Shown: positions 37,125 through 47,914 of the stretch, piece after piece
How positions within the stretch are numbered: the stretch's first letter is position 1
Layout of the letters: each line of letters starts with the position of its first letter
Assembly (NCBI GenBank): GCA_947579605.1
Contig: OX388314.1
Coordinates: forward strand, 4,154,001-4,218,000
Direction of reading: 5' to 3'
Source of the DNA: Athripsodes cinereus
Lineage: Eukaryota; Arthropoda; Insecta; Trichoptera; Leptoceridae
Length of the DNA: 64,000 bases
The notes under the pieces: model-generated
The model's input: only the letters and a program-made list of their open reading frames with translations
Told to the model about the DNA's origin: nothing
Database searches by the model: none
Program-made: the position numbers and the translations under genes

Positions 37125-37235
37125 GTGGTGCAAAGGCACAGGAAGACAGCACGAGGACCTCCGACATTAACAACTCCATTGCCATACAAAATAGACGAAC
37201 ATGGCTCCAATGAATTGCTCGCATTCAACGCTTAA
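37125..37235 (+). CDS. axo: Alternative terminal exon of the axotactin-like gene (36-aa tail)
   Basis: Preceded by an acceptor (ATACATAATGCAG, weak pyrimidine tract). It is open in phase 0 from its first base: VVQRHRKTARG..., ending ...ELLAFNA and a stop. Phase 0 allows joining to the transmembrane exon (ends 32,231), giving about 1795 aa, or to the internal donor at 34,206 of the last exon, giving about 1980 aa. It starts with Val and basic residues, like the standard cytoplasmic exon at 33,402 (VYRNNKQHK...), which suggests replacement of the juxtamembrane tail. Inferred from frame and splice signal only. Confidence 0.55.
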   Translation: MVQRHRKTARGPPTLTTPLPYKIDEHGSNELLAFNA

Positions 37236-37499
37236 CAATATCATCGCTCCATTTCTTCATTTAAAATCTTAATCTACAATCATTTTATATCCTTTCAATC
37301 TTCATTTCATTTACTTTTTAGATTTCCTTCCAATTTCGAACTATGGAACTTGTGTTAGATACTGGACGAATGCTCCATAGATTACAAAAATTTATGTCGT
37401 ATATTCTTACGTAAAATGTTTAAAAAACATTGTCAACTATCTCTATGAATACAGAAGCCCTGTGTATTGATACTTATCAACGCTAATTTTTATTATTTG

Positions 37500-37655
37500 G
37501 AAAATGTATTTACCTGAAAGGCCTCTATTTGTGACATAATTATACAAAGTGTTTACCTGAAAGGCCTCTATTTGTGACATAATTATACAAAGTGTTTACC
37601 TGAAAGGCCTCTGTTTATGACAGTGTTAATCTGAAAGGCCTCTATTTGTGACGTG
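37500..37655 (+). repeat. Short tandem repeat, 43-bp unit
   Basis: TTTACCTGAAAGGCCTCTAT then TTGTGACATAATTATACAAA recurs three times with little change, plus a diverged fourth part (CTGAAAGGCCTCTATTTGTG). Lies downstream of the 37,235 stop. Non-coding. Confidence 0.85.
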
Positions 37656-38625
37656 CGTGACACACTGTTGTCATAATTAATTCGTTTTAATATTGACTTG
37701 TGAGAGAGTTGCTTTTCATGATATTAAAATGTATGAAGATTAAATTGCTGTAATCTACGGAATATGTAACTGGTATCCAACACAAGTTTCTCTATTTTTT
37801 TTTTCATGGAAACAAACTTTGTTTGGGACCATTGTTTAATTCCTATTTCCATGTTGTATCTACAATATTACTTCCTACTTATTAATTAATAATTCTTTAA
37901 TGTGTGTTTCTGTGTGTGTATATTGTCTCTGTCGCTTTTTTCTTCATTGGTCAACAGTGCATTGGTTGTAAAATTAAGGTGGGATATAACATTAATTATT
38001 TTTGTTGCTATTTATTAGTGTATATTTTTATTTATACTCGAGATACGAGCTATTTTTTTTAAATGTTCAATTTGTATCTTAATCTAAGATATTAAATAGT
38101 GAGAAGAATGTTATTTTATTATTATTGTACACATGGTGAGCTCCATTTCCGCCCCACTTGTAAGAGATACTGAAATAGCCTACGTAAGGTAGGCTACTTC
38201 ACCCTATCTATAAGATTTAGGAATTATATAAAATGTGAAAAGAAAATATGGTATGAATGATGAATATCAAAGATTTAATAAGAAATAATCCATACAAGAA
38301 AAAAAAATAGCAGTAAACACTACATTTGCTCAAATGATTCAAGCCGTATTTATTTTATGTGCGTTTTAATTTTTCAAATGATCTCACCCAATTTATTATT
38401 CTAGGTATAGATAGTATGAATCAAAAATAAACTGTATCATCAAAATTAAGTTCACGTTATAGTGAAATCTTATTTGAACAATTTGATCCTAAATATGAAA
38501 ATGTAAAAAGACTCCTTAAATTTCGTACAAAAATATTTTTTAGATTTTGATATTTACCAATTCAATTCTAATAAAAAATTACATTGGCTTGTAAAATTAT
38601 TACAGAGTTTTTGGATTTTTTTCAG

Positions 38626-38680
38626 GAAACTGAACCACAAGAAACTCAGGTGGAAGATTTGAACAAAGAAAATATTGATA
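38626..38680 (+). CDS. axo: Alternative 3' exon of the axotactin-like gene (18 codons)
   Basis: Flanked by a strong acceptor (GGATTTTTTTCAG) and a consensus donor (GTAAGT). It reads ETEPQETQVEDLNKENID in phase 0 and leaves one base. Its start phase matches the internal donor GCG|GTAAGC at 34,206 in the last exon. It can splice on to 39,058 or 43,158, both in frame. Acidic, cytoplasmic by position. Confidence 0.6.
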
Positions 38681-39057
38681 GTAAGTACATATTTACTTCA
38701 GAAAATATTAAAAATATAAATAATTTTTAAACACACAGCCTACTTACTTAACATTAGGTAGGTACTTAATTGAAAATAATTATTTTGTATATAAATAAAT
38801 TGCAAAGGGCATTCAAAAATATTTGTATGATATTCAAAGTAGGTAAGATATTCGTGCTCCACGTTGGGCGCCATCTTCACGCAACGTTTCACCAGCCATT
38901 ATTTCGAGAGATCGCATCTCCGCAGCATTTATAAATTAAGATATTAAATTGTGATACATAAACCTACTACCAATTTAGAAAAAATAATTGATGAAGCAAT
39001 ACGTTTTGTTATTTCTGCATCCAGTTCTTACACCCTGTACATTTCATTTCGTTACAG

Positions 39058-39251
39058 GTATTGATCAACCAGATAAACCCCCCGTTGTACCAAACCGTAA
39101 AATAAAATTACCAAATCAAGTTTTCTTTTATGACAATACGAGGGTTTTTATGAATCCACTGAGCTACCTGGGGGGACCACTAATTTATCACAATTCTAGA
39201 AGTAGCATAAATTCTATCTTATCTCTGGAGAGTTTAAAAGAAGTCACTTAA
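39058..39251 (+). CDS. axo: Alternative terminal exon of the axotactin-like gene (SIDQPDKPP... tail)
   Basis: Acceptor CATTTCGTTACAG at 39,057. Joined to 38,626-38,680 it reads SIDQPDKPPVVPNRKIKL and on to ...LSLESLKEVT and a stop. The pair adds 82 aa after residue 1944, for about 2026 aa. Pro-rich start and a Tyr-containing stretch (VFFYDNTRVF). An AATAAA lies at about 39,919. Composition and splice signals look real; no homologue could be checked. Confidence 0.6.
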
Positions 39252-39336
39252 AACTACTATCTTCAATCTTTTAACATTTAAAATATCAGAACTCAAATGA
39301 AATGTTTTCTCGTGCACGTGAATTGCGTTGTTCAAT

Positions 39337-39425
39337 CCCCTTTCACGACACAAGCTTTTAGCTCACTTTGAAAGCTGTATAAGGTTTTATTTGGGTTTAT
39401 AACAAAAACCCAGATATATCTTTTT
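39337..39425 (+). mobile_element. 5'-truncated SINE copy
   Basis: Starts within the body (CCCCTTTCACGACACAAGCT), then GTATAAGGTTTTATTTGGGT and ACCCAGATATATC. Same family as 19,125-19,314; the tRNA head is missing. Confidence 0.65.
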
Positions 39426-40059
39426 TTAAATTCTTTCTCTTTTTTCAACACTCTACTCCAAATTACAGGGTAAAAACAATTTGCTGCCATAAGAACGGTT
39501 GATTGTAATAAGAGGGTAATCCAGGTCATTGGATACCCCCTAATCCTATGAACGAGCATGGACCAGAAAATCTCTGAAATACAGTAATAAAATACACTGA
39601 ATTCCATGTAGAAAACAAGATTACATTTGAAGGTCTAAACTTCACGAATGCTCATTTAAAATGAAGTAGGTATTGGACAAAATAAATTACCCTCTGAAGC
39701 AGCTCTGATGTTTTTATTAAAAAAAAAGTATAGTTTATATTTTTTACTAAAGCTCTCTGATTAATATTTTAAATGTTAAAAGGATCATAGACACTCTATG
39801 ATGTATTAGTTAATGTTTATGTATTACAGTATTAGTATCTACTGTTTTGTATAAATCTCATCTTGTATTATATTCGTACCATGTATGTAAGATCTGATAC
39901 ATTAAAAAATGATACATAAAGAAAAATAAAACAACTAAAAATCATTTTATTTTGAACCCCAATTTGTTTATTTATACTATCTCTCCATCTCTTAGAAGTA
40001 GGGTAGCCTGAAGAACAGTGGAATGCAATCAGTAAGTATTCTTCTCCACCCAGCAAAGA

Positions 40060-40305
40060 ATTTGTCTCCTACTCTTTCGTATGTTTTCGAGTTTCCTGTT
40101 AAAGATAGGTATTCGAAAAATAAAGGCATTTTATCTTAAACTCAGCAATGAGGTTCGCCACCCATCCAGAACATCTTAGTTGAATGTTGGCAGAGAAGAT
40201 GGCCTGCATGTTTTGCATTACATGCAGCTGGTTTGCTGGCTACCCCACTTGTAAGATATGTATGCTGTGATGGTGTAGTCTCCGTGTCAATTAAAATAAG
40301 ACATC
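40060..40305 (+). repeat. Dispersed repeat family R, long copy
   Basis: Near full length: TCCTACTCTTTCGTATGTTT, CCTGTTAAAGATAGGTATTC, CGCCACCCATCCAGAACATC, TTGGCAGAGAAGATGGCC, TTACATGCAGCTGG and CTACCCCACTTGTAAGATAT. With 46,745, 50,768 and 63,256 it defines the consensus. Confidence 0.6.
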
Positions 40306-40479
40306 CACAATGGGTAGTACACATCACCAACATAGAATTACGAGATTACTTCTTTGCCATTAACTCTAATCATCATTCGACCTAATAACCTCATCTAGCA
40401 CATTTAAAAGAATATTAACCAGCATACACAACAGATGATAGTGATGTTTTCTATAAGATATAAGCATTTTCTTTTTTAA

Positions 40480-41434
40480 CCCTTAACCACTGACGTGTCA
40501 TTTTGTTACACTGCCACTGACGTACGTACGGTATACGTACACATATATAAGACCTCCTGATGCATCAATACAGTGGAACTCTGGTCATTATTACATTACA
40601 TTTGTTTACATATATTGGACATTAAATAGGGAATATAGAAAAACAATTCTAATATTTATAAAAAAATATATATTAATCAATAACCTTGGAGGTGATGAAA
40701 TTAACATAGACATTTTTTTTTAATTAACACAATTTTTTTTTTTGAAAACAGGAACTTGTTTTTGTGGTTATATTGATAACAAAGGATTGTTTTAATTAGA
40801 AAAAAATTACAACAGTTAAAAATCACAATATAAGATTCTTTTTAACAACAGTTTTTGCAGGTCGGTTTAGAGCAGTGCAAACAGACCGGTTTACGGTAAA
40901 CTTGACAGCCATACTGGGTTTGTCTGCAAACATATGACAATGGAATGTTGTTTTCAGAAGAGGCAGAATCTGAATCACAGGCAGGAGCCTCTATATCATC
41001 ATCCTCGGAAGACACAATGCAATCCGACTGAATATAGTTAATTTCATCCGCCGATGATTCTTCGTCAGATTCACGGAGCCAAGATATTCGATCCTCTCTT
41101 CTCAATTGGCACTTTTCGTCCAAACTCGTATTTTTATAGAAGTAGACGGCTCAGAAGAAGAATTAGGCCGCTTGCTATTCATTTTTTCGGCGCAAAATCA
41201 GTAATCACTATCTTTAAAAAAGTCACACTTACACTGACGCTACGTACCACATACGTAGGGTCATCAAAATCACCTATTTAGGGACGTGCCACGTGCCCAC
41301 TCTCTAGCACCCCACAAGAGTCTGGCATATAGGAAACTACCAAAAAGGACGTGCAAAAATTCCCGCGCAAAATAAAGTTTTAAACGAAAAACCGTTTGCA
41401 TGACGTACCACATACGTACGTCAGTGGTTAAGGG
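40480..41434 (-). mobile_element. Internally deleted piggyBac-type element
   Basis: TTAA on both sides (40,476-40,479 and 41,435-41,438). Ends CCCTTAACCACTGACGT and ACGTCAGTGGTTAAGGG are inverted repeats. An internal CCACTGACGTACGTACGG sub-repeat lies near the left end, and TACGTA-rich motifs near both. TTAA plus C-rich ends are diagnostic for piggyBac. At 955 bp it lacks the catalytic core; its coding relic is listed separately. Non-autonomous. Confidence 0.85.
40842..41185 (-). pseudogene. piggyBac transposase relic: N-terminal and C-terminal ends joined
   Basis: Reading the minus strand, an ATG at about 41,181 opens MNSKRPNSSSEPSTS... and meets a stop after about 26 codons. The neighbouring frame (41,123-40,842) continues with an acidic, Ser-rich N-terminal region (ESDEESSADE, VSSEDDDIE). 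It then passes directly into a Cys-rich end, CQVYRKPVCLHCSKPTCKNC, like the C-terminal Zn-binding domain of piggyBac transposases. The middle, with the catalytic Asp residues, is missing. Internal deletion plus a frameshift; no activity expected. Confidence 0.75.
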
Positions 41435-41465
41435 TTAAGCCTACAAAGTGAAGCATGAAAGCATA

Positions 41466-41721
41466 TCGACTGTGCTCAGGACAAAGGCATTAAACCACAA
41501 TTTAGGCAAAAGTCGTTTTCTGTTTTTTTTTGCTTATAACTTGATAGTTCCTGAATATTTTCTCTTCAATTTTTATGACATAATAAAAGAACTACATTAC
41601 AATAAGATGGTAAAATAATAATGACAATAATTTTTGTCATTTTCTTTATCCCACAGTTTTTTTGCTTCTCCTATGAAATTTTACCGATGTGGTTTAAACC
41701 CTTTGTCCTGATCACAGTCGA
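41466..41721. mobile_element. MITE with TA flanks (TCGACTGTG ends)
   Basis: TCGACTGTGCTCAGGACAAA at the left is matched by the complement of TCGACTGTGATCAGGACAAA at the right, with similarity over about 45 bp. TA stands on both sides. 256 bp and no frame. Lies 27 bp from the piggyBac element. Tc1/mariner-like by its duplication. Confidence 0.75.
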
Positions 41722-43157
41722 TATGGAATGGGCCTTTTTACAGAATTACCAACACCCAGATCATTGAATACCTTCTGAATCGAAGAACACACTTTGTTGG
41801 TCAGACATTCTTAAAAATTACTCTACCAGAGGTCATCATCCTCTGTAGCAAACATTAACAAAATGTATAAATCGAAATTATAGAATCAAAAGTCAAATGT
41901 AAAGTATAAAATATAATTATGATAAATTACAGTAGAGAACTTATAAGGTATAATTTTATTCCTATTTATTATAACTTAGGATCTATCGTGATACATAAAT
42001 AAAATAATAATATATATCAAATACATACACTCAAACAACTAATATTTATAGGAGGTCAGTCAAAAAAAACAGTATCTTTTAACCCCGTAGAGGTCAATGG
42101 TTACATAGAAGGAAATTTTTATTTTCTTTATTGATTTTGTAGTAAGAATATTGGATTGAAGCATTTCACTCAACAGACACCTCATCCGCACAAACAGCGG
42201 ATTGAACAAAATCCTTTAGGTAAGAAACAGAATAGGTGTCATGAGAATAGGTGCTTCGAAATCTAATTGAACTGGTTTACACGTCACCAATACTACAGTT
42301 GAAAAAGTACAGAAATGAGCATACAGAATTACTGACTGGGCGACTAAATGTAAGTGACGGCATAATACATAAGTGAGCGACCGTTTAATACAGTCTGTTC
42401 AACTAGCACATGCAGCCTGTACTAAGATGACAAACAGCATTGTGGTGTACAAATAAATTGAAAATTGGCAGACAATATTATTTTAAACTAATTGCATTTT
42501 ATTTAAGATAGCGTGCTTACAAAAACCAAAAATATTGTGAAAATAAGGTGGCTGGGAACCGAATAATATTTTTAGTGAGATGATTAGGGGTTCGAACTCC
42601 GCTGACAACTTCTCCACCTTTATAATAATTATATAGACTTAAATGAGGATGTGTGTCCTCTTTTAAATATAAGCAATTCATTTCATAAGATGAATAATTA
42701 AAAAGAGCATATATTTTAGAATTTAGAACTCACAATTTAGAACAAGTTGAGACGAACTATGACACAATGTTTAAAACTCTGTTATGAATTTTTTGTCACA
42801 AAATATTAGTCGTCAACTTAGTTTTTTGTCACACGATAAGTAATAGAATCATATCATTGTTAGTCGTCCATTTGTTCTTTCCGTTGCCCATTTTAATAGT
42901 TCCCTTGAATACACACATCAACTACCAGCAACTATCTTTATGATTGTGTTTACGGCTCTTGATATTCCAACACGCAATATTGCTAGATGGCCCTAGAAAA
43001 TCCATTCAATAACAAAAACTAAGCATAATATTGTATAATTATGACAAAAAATTAATTTCAAATTAGTAAATCAAGCACATCATGATTTTAAGATCTTTAA
43101 ATTTAATTTGAATTGTATTATATGTCATTAACTTGATGTATTTAATTTATTTTACAG
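41722..43157. other. AT-rich stretch, no gene seen
   Basis: No convincing exon or repeat end. It would be intron if the 43,158 terminal exon of the axotactin-like gene is used. A tRNA-like B box (GGGGTTCGAACTCC, 42,588-42,601) suggests an old SINE fragment. Confidence 0.4.
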
Positions 43158-43204
43158 AATTAAACATGTCAGCATCCAATAGTTATAGTACACAAGTCGA
43201 TTAA
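43158..43204 (+). CDS. axo: Possible fourth terminal exon of the axotactin-like gene
   Basis: Acceptor TTTATTTTACAG ends at 43,157. Joined to the single base left by 38,626-38,680, it reads KLNMSASNSYSTQVD and a stop, 33 aa for the two exons together. The exon is followed by CAATAAA at about 43,219, a plausible poly(A) signal. Frame closes exactly (102 nt). Short, so chance is possible. Confidence 0.42.
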
Positions 43205-43637
43205 AATCAAATATGTATTCAATAAACAATCGTAGCTAATTTATATCATACAATCCAGATTTCAAATGTAATCAAAGATTTCAGAATTCAATTGAATATT
43301 CGAAACAAAAATTATTTACATACTATTTATTTTAAAAATTTGTGTCTATAAACAGAAATGCAAGAGAAAATAAATAAATTGTTGAATTGTTTTTAAATAA
43401 TTTGATTGTTCCGACTTTTCATAATATAATTACGACTTATTTCTAAAATTTAAAAACTTACATTAACATTAATTAGCATAAAATAATACAGTCATTTAAA
43501 AAAAAGTCTAAACTATCACAATTCATATGGAGTCAATAAATAATTTCAATAACACAATGAATCCATTTATTGGCAGGGATCTATTATATTGACAATTCAT
43601 AATTCTGGTTTTGTTTATTATCAACCCACACCAGAAG

Positions 43638-43780
43638 CCCTAGATAAATCGCACTTGGCGATCGACTACAAATGAATTTTCGACAATAACCGCAACAATA
43701 ATGCATAATTACACGGTACATTGTAGGTAGATTGTCGAAAATTTGTTTGTAGTCAATCGCCAAGTGCGGTTTGTTTAGAG
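43638..43780. mobile_element. Foldback MITE family D, copy 2
   Basis: CCCTAGATAAATCGCACTTG then GCGATCGACTACAAATGAAT forms an inverted repeat with the complement at the right end. Same family as 36,837-36,977. Where the two copies differ (CGCACTTGGCG here, TGCATCTGGCG there), the difference is in both arms of this copy. Confidence 0.7.
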
Positions 43781-44069
43781 GGTCAGAACTGAAATCAATG
43801 GCAATGAAATCAGGGCTCTACCAATAAATGGATCATTGATATAAATGTGTTATTCGAGCTTGAGTCTATGAAACAGTCAGATTATAATAGTCATTTGAAA
43901 AGATTCTATATTTAGTTTATTTTATATTCACTAATGGATAAGCTTTAAAAAGTAGAATTTGTGTACGTTAAAATTTATAGAATTAACAATGTATTTAAAC
44001 CCAGTTTAGTGTTGGGACAAACAAACATCTCAGTAACACAATTTCAATGAGGAAAATCAAAATAAAAAA

Positions 44070-44365
44070 AATTGAACAAAAATGAGTCAGATATGGATCA
44101 AACATATTAAGATATGAATCAAATATGTTAGATAAAAACATGTCAAAAGTTGGAACAAACGCTATAGACTTGAAACAAACATAAGAGTTAAAATAAACAA
44201 GTCAGATCTGGACCAAACACATCAGAGTTGGAACAAATATATCAGAGTTGAATGAAATACGTCAGAATCGATCATATATGTCAGAATTGGACCTTGTCAG
44301 AGTTGAATCAGACTAGTCAGTTGAATTAGACATGTCAGAGTTACATTGAAACGTGACATAATCAG
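44070..44365 (+). repeat. Degenerate tandem repeat, about 20-bp unit (GTCAGAGTTGGAACAAACAT)
   Basis: About 14 diverged units of a GTCAGA(G/A)TTGGA(A/C)CAAACATAT type, best at 44,200-44,290 (CACATCAGAGTTGGAACAAA, TATATCAGAGTTGAATGAAA). Non-coding. Old array, decayed towards both sides. Confidence 0.7.
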
Positions 44366-44923
44366 TCAATCAAAACTAGAATTCAACAAAAAACCATGTT
44401 ACTCAAATAAAATATCTTATGAAATTAATATTATTAAACGTGTTACAGAGATGAGAGAATGCAAATACAAGAGAAAATCACTAAGTATAATTATTATTTT
44501 AATAGATGCTGTTTGTACTTGAAAACACCAATTAAAACTACTTTTTATTCTAATTATAATAATAATATAGGGTAATTATCATAATGTTGTCCATACAACT
44601 GCAACCATCCACAAAACAGCAGTACACAGAAAGGACACAAACTAAGAATGTATTCATCAATAAATTCCCAATATTTGGATCAAACACTCGTCAAATAATT
44701 TCCAATATGTACCAATTTACCTAAAATCTTGAAAAAAATTAACTATTTTCAGAGTTTTTCAACTTTTTATTTGAACTATTTATTGCTGTGCACACTTTTA
44801 CATTTGGCGAACAAAACACTGTTTAAAACACAATCTACAAACTGCGACAATAAATAGTTCCAACATGTTAAATTGCAGTCGTTAAAGCCTTATATGTATA
44901 TTTTTATAATGACTGTTGGAATA

Positions 44924-44945
44924 CCTCGGTAGTATAGTGGTCAGT
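44924..44945 (+). other. tRNA 5'-half-like fragment
   Basis: CCTCGGTAGTATAGTGGTCA matches the D-arm side of insect tRNA-Asp or tRNA-Glu genes (CCTCG-TAGTATAGTGGT-AGT). The anticodon arm and 3' half do not follow, so it is not a tRNA gene. A truncated SINE head or tRNA pseudogene. Confidence 0.5.
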
Positions 44946-45027
44946 TTTAAACATATAATAGGAAAGATCTTAAAATCCTTTGATCTCTGTAAACAAAATC
45001 AACAGCTCAGAATTATTTTAATTAAGT

Positions 45028-45290
45028 CGTCGTTGCATATTCAAAAAGGGATAGGTATGTAAATGAATTCATAAATGTTGACATTTCTAGAATTAACTGC
45101 TTATAATGACATCATAACCATTCTATAAAGTGATTCATAGTAGCAAATATTAAAATCGAATACTTTAAGAATAATATCACATGCCAATAAAAAGTCCAAA
45201 CTACAATTTTAATGCCTTAATGAACAGTTTTAAAAGAATATGCCCAAATGAAAATGTGCACACATGTCTCTTTTTGAATATGCAACGACG
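45028..45290. mobile_element. MITE with CGTCGTTGCATATTC ends
   Basis: CGTCGTTGCATATTCAAAAA at the left and its exact complement at the right, 263 bp apart. Complementarity weakens inward (GGTATGTAAATG against CATTTTCATT). No frame. Target duplication not assigned. Confidence 0.72.
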
Positions 45291-45633
45291 AAATGTTTAA
45301 GAATTATTGAAATGTAGTGTCCTCGAGGTGATTTAACATAAAATAATGTCAATAGAATAAACATTATCATTTATAGAATCTCAGCAAACAACAAACTTAA
45401 GTTGTAACTAAACACTATTGTAAAAAAGTATTTCACTATTGACACAGAATATAATGATAATCAATTCAATATCAATTCCCTTTTTACAAAAAATTTCAAT
45501 TACAAATAAAGATTTGTCGTAAACGAAATATGCAATACGGTAGCTCGTATTGTGAAGTTACAAGAGTGAAGTAACAGAATTCAAACTAAAAGCACCTCGA
45601 AATTCCAAATTATTTCTTATAGTTAAAATGTCC

Positions 45634-45878
45634 AGTGTTGTAGAATTCTCAAGAAATTATTTTTCGAGAAAATTACAGAGAAATTTCTCGAAGTGGAGAA
45701 TTTTTGGAGAATTATGGTGTATTTTGAGGCAGATATTATTTTTTATTGGTGATTTTTACAATGATCAATAAAAAAATACCACTAGGAAAAATTATGGAGA
45801 GAAATGACTCCATCAGAAGAGAAATTTCTCGTTCTCGAGAAATTTCTTTGGAGAATTTTCTCTACTCACATCACTAGC
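45634..45878. mobile_element. hAT-like MITE rich in GAGAAATTTCTC palindromes
   Basis: Left CAGTGTTGTAGAATTCTCAA and right complement TAGTGATGTGAGTAGAGAAA; AGAAATTTCTCGAGAA-type palindromes recur at both ends. No frame, no clear 8-bp duplication. The ends are of the CAGTG type but diverged. Confidence 0.5.
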
Positions 45879-46744
45879 TGTACGTGTTAATTTTATATTA
45901 TTTTACTTCTAAGTACTGCTTTGTTTTTTCTACCTCAGCGCAGCAACATTAAACTTAATGTTATCATAATAAGCATATCACATATACACATACTCACACA
46001 ACCACTCAGATATTTATAATATGTAAAAGTAAATATTGATATTATTAACAATTGTTATTCAAAATGAAGACATCTTATACAGAAACTTTCAACAATATTC
46101 AAAAGAATATTTTAAAATCAAATTGAGATCAAACTTGCAAACATCGAAATATCTTTTTAAAGATTAGTTTACAAGTTTTCAAACAAACAATAATATGTAA
46201 TGAAAGTTCTGACTAAAACTGATTGATATTTTTTTTTATTATATACGTTCATACTAGTCAGACAATTATAATTTATTAAAAATAATATTCAACTGTCCAT
46301 CATCACAAATATATATGTACACATTGGAAAGCAAACTCTCAATTTTAGGCAGAATATTTTAATTCTTAATATTCAAGTGTATCGAGAGATTGCTAAACGC
46401 CAGGGGATCAAGAGAATAAATTGAGTATCATCAGTGAAACTAAACCAATAAATATTTTAATTCATAGAACTAGATAGACATTTATAATAAAGTTTGTATT
46501 TTAGTGTTAAAACTATGCACTTTTCTTCATATTGATACTGAGAAAGCATACACAAACATATAAAAATGCTGACTATAAATAAAAAAATACTTAGAAGCAA
46601 TGAGTATTAATAAAATGATTCCTAACTTTTGTTAGTGTAACAAATAAAATTACAACGACTGCAAATTAATTGAGTGAATCATTCACTCATAATTAATTTA
46701 ACAACAAGAATTATGCTTATGTAAATAACAGAGATAGTCAGAAA
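45879..46744. other. AT-rich intergenic stretch, nothing recognised
   Basis: No gene, repeat end or poly(A)-linked exon was recognised between the axotactin-like gene and HDAC1 here. Confidence 0.4.
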
Positions 46745-46990
46745 ATTTCTGAAACGGAATATATCTCCCACTCTTTCCAGTAAGTTTTCATGTGTCCTGT
46801 AAAAGACAGGTATTCTATTCATAAAACACCCTATATAAAATATTAAACATATTCAATTCAATGATGGGGTATGCCACCCATCCTGAATGTCTACCTCTTA
46901 TTAGCATGTAGGGGACAACTTGCCTATTTATTATATTATTACATAATTAGTCTGTGGCTACCCCACTTACGGATGCTGTGACGGATTAAA
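46745..46990 (+). repeat. Dispersed repeat family R, long copy
   Basis: CTCCCACTCTTTCCAGTAAG, TGTCCTGTAAAAGACAGGTA, AAAACACCC, GGGTATGCCACCCATCCTGA, a broken CATGTAGG... block and CTACCCCACTTACGGATGCT. Near full length. Confidence 0.6.
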
Positions 46991-47204
46991 TTATATTTAT
47001 CACACAAGTTTTAAAATCCATAATTCATCTAGAACTATTAGTTTCACAATCGAAATAATCGTCTTATTTTAAAATAGACCGCAGAAACATTTGAGAATTT
47101 TGTTCATTTACCCTGTGCTCTTGAGAATAGCACTGAAGGGCAGAAAGAGAAAAATAAATAATATTTGAACCCGCACCCCCCCCCCCCGAGATGATAATCA
47201 AGTG

Positions 47205-47300
47205 AATTATATATTATTTTCATGGTACATGATAGAAGACAGCCTGCTGTTCACTGTATGCAGCTGTAAGTCCGCTGAATACCCTATCTGTGAAAACCCC
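47205..47300 (+). repeat. Diverged R-family copy beside a C-run
   Basis: Degenerate terminal half (CACTGTATGCAGCTG, GAATACCCTATCTGTGAAAA). A run of 13 C lies just before it at about 47,177-47,189. Confidence 0.35.
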
Positions 47301-47799
47301 GTAATAATCTAGATAAGATGATGATTTTAAAGACATTGTCTTAGTTCTGTTATTCTCTCAAGACCCCTTGAGCTACACAATGTGTGGATAACAAAGGATT
47401 GATTGATTTAGTGAATATTTAAGAATATTTCTCATTATTACTATTGAAGAATATAATAATGATAATAATAATGTGTTTAAGTATGTAATTACATTAGTCA
47501 ATTAATATATTTATAAACCTAGTGAGACCATCAAGGATTTGTCACGGGTTCTTTTTTACTATCGTCTGTACTACTGACTTTCATTTCTTCCTTTATATCC
47601 TCGCCTGAAATAATAAAAAAACACAGGTATATTAAAATAACATCTAATACAATTTTATCAAAATCAGTAGTAAAAATACAAAGCGCATTAAAAAAAATCA
47701 CAGGCTTCAACCAGATTGACAATGTCCTATAAAAATGAAATTCGTCCTTTTCGAACAATAGAAAAAACTGTTTTTTTTTAATCCACCATACAGTCTTTC

Positions 47800-47906
47800 T
47801 ATAAATGCAGTGGCTGATTTGCTATCTACATTTCTCAGCATAATACAGTCAAATAAGTCTACATAATTATGACCAATCAGTCTAAATTGCACCAAAATGT
47901 AATAGA
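47800..47906. mobile_element. Fragment of the long-TIR element family, left end
   Basis: GGCTGATTTGCTATCTACAT, TTCTCAGCATAATACAGTCA and AATAAGTCTACATAATTATG align by eye with 57-120 of the first element in the window. It is interrupted at 47,914 by the hAT element and resumes after 48,828. Confidence 0.5.
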
Positions 47907-47914
47907 CAGATAGG

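Noticed and set aside
38140..38180. Further R-family copy
   Set aside because: Only GCCCCACTTGTAAGAGATAC is present; too short to claim.
44924..44945. tRNA-Asp or tRNA-Glu gene
   Set aside because: Only the D-arm half matches; anticodon and T arms are missing.
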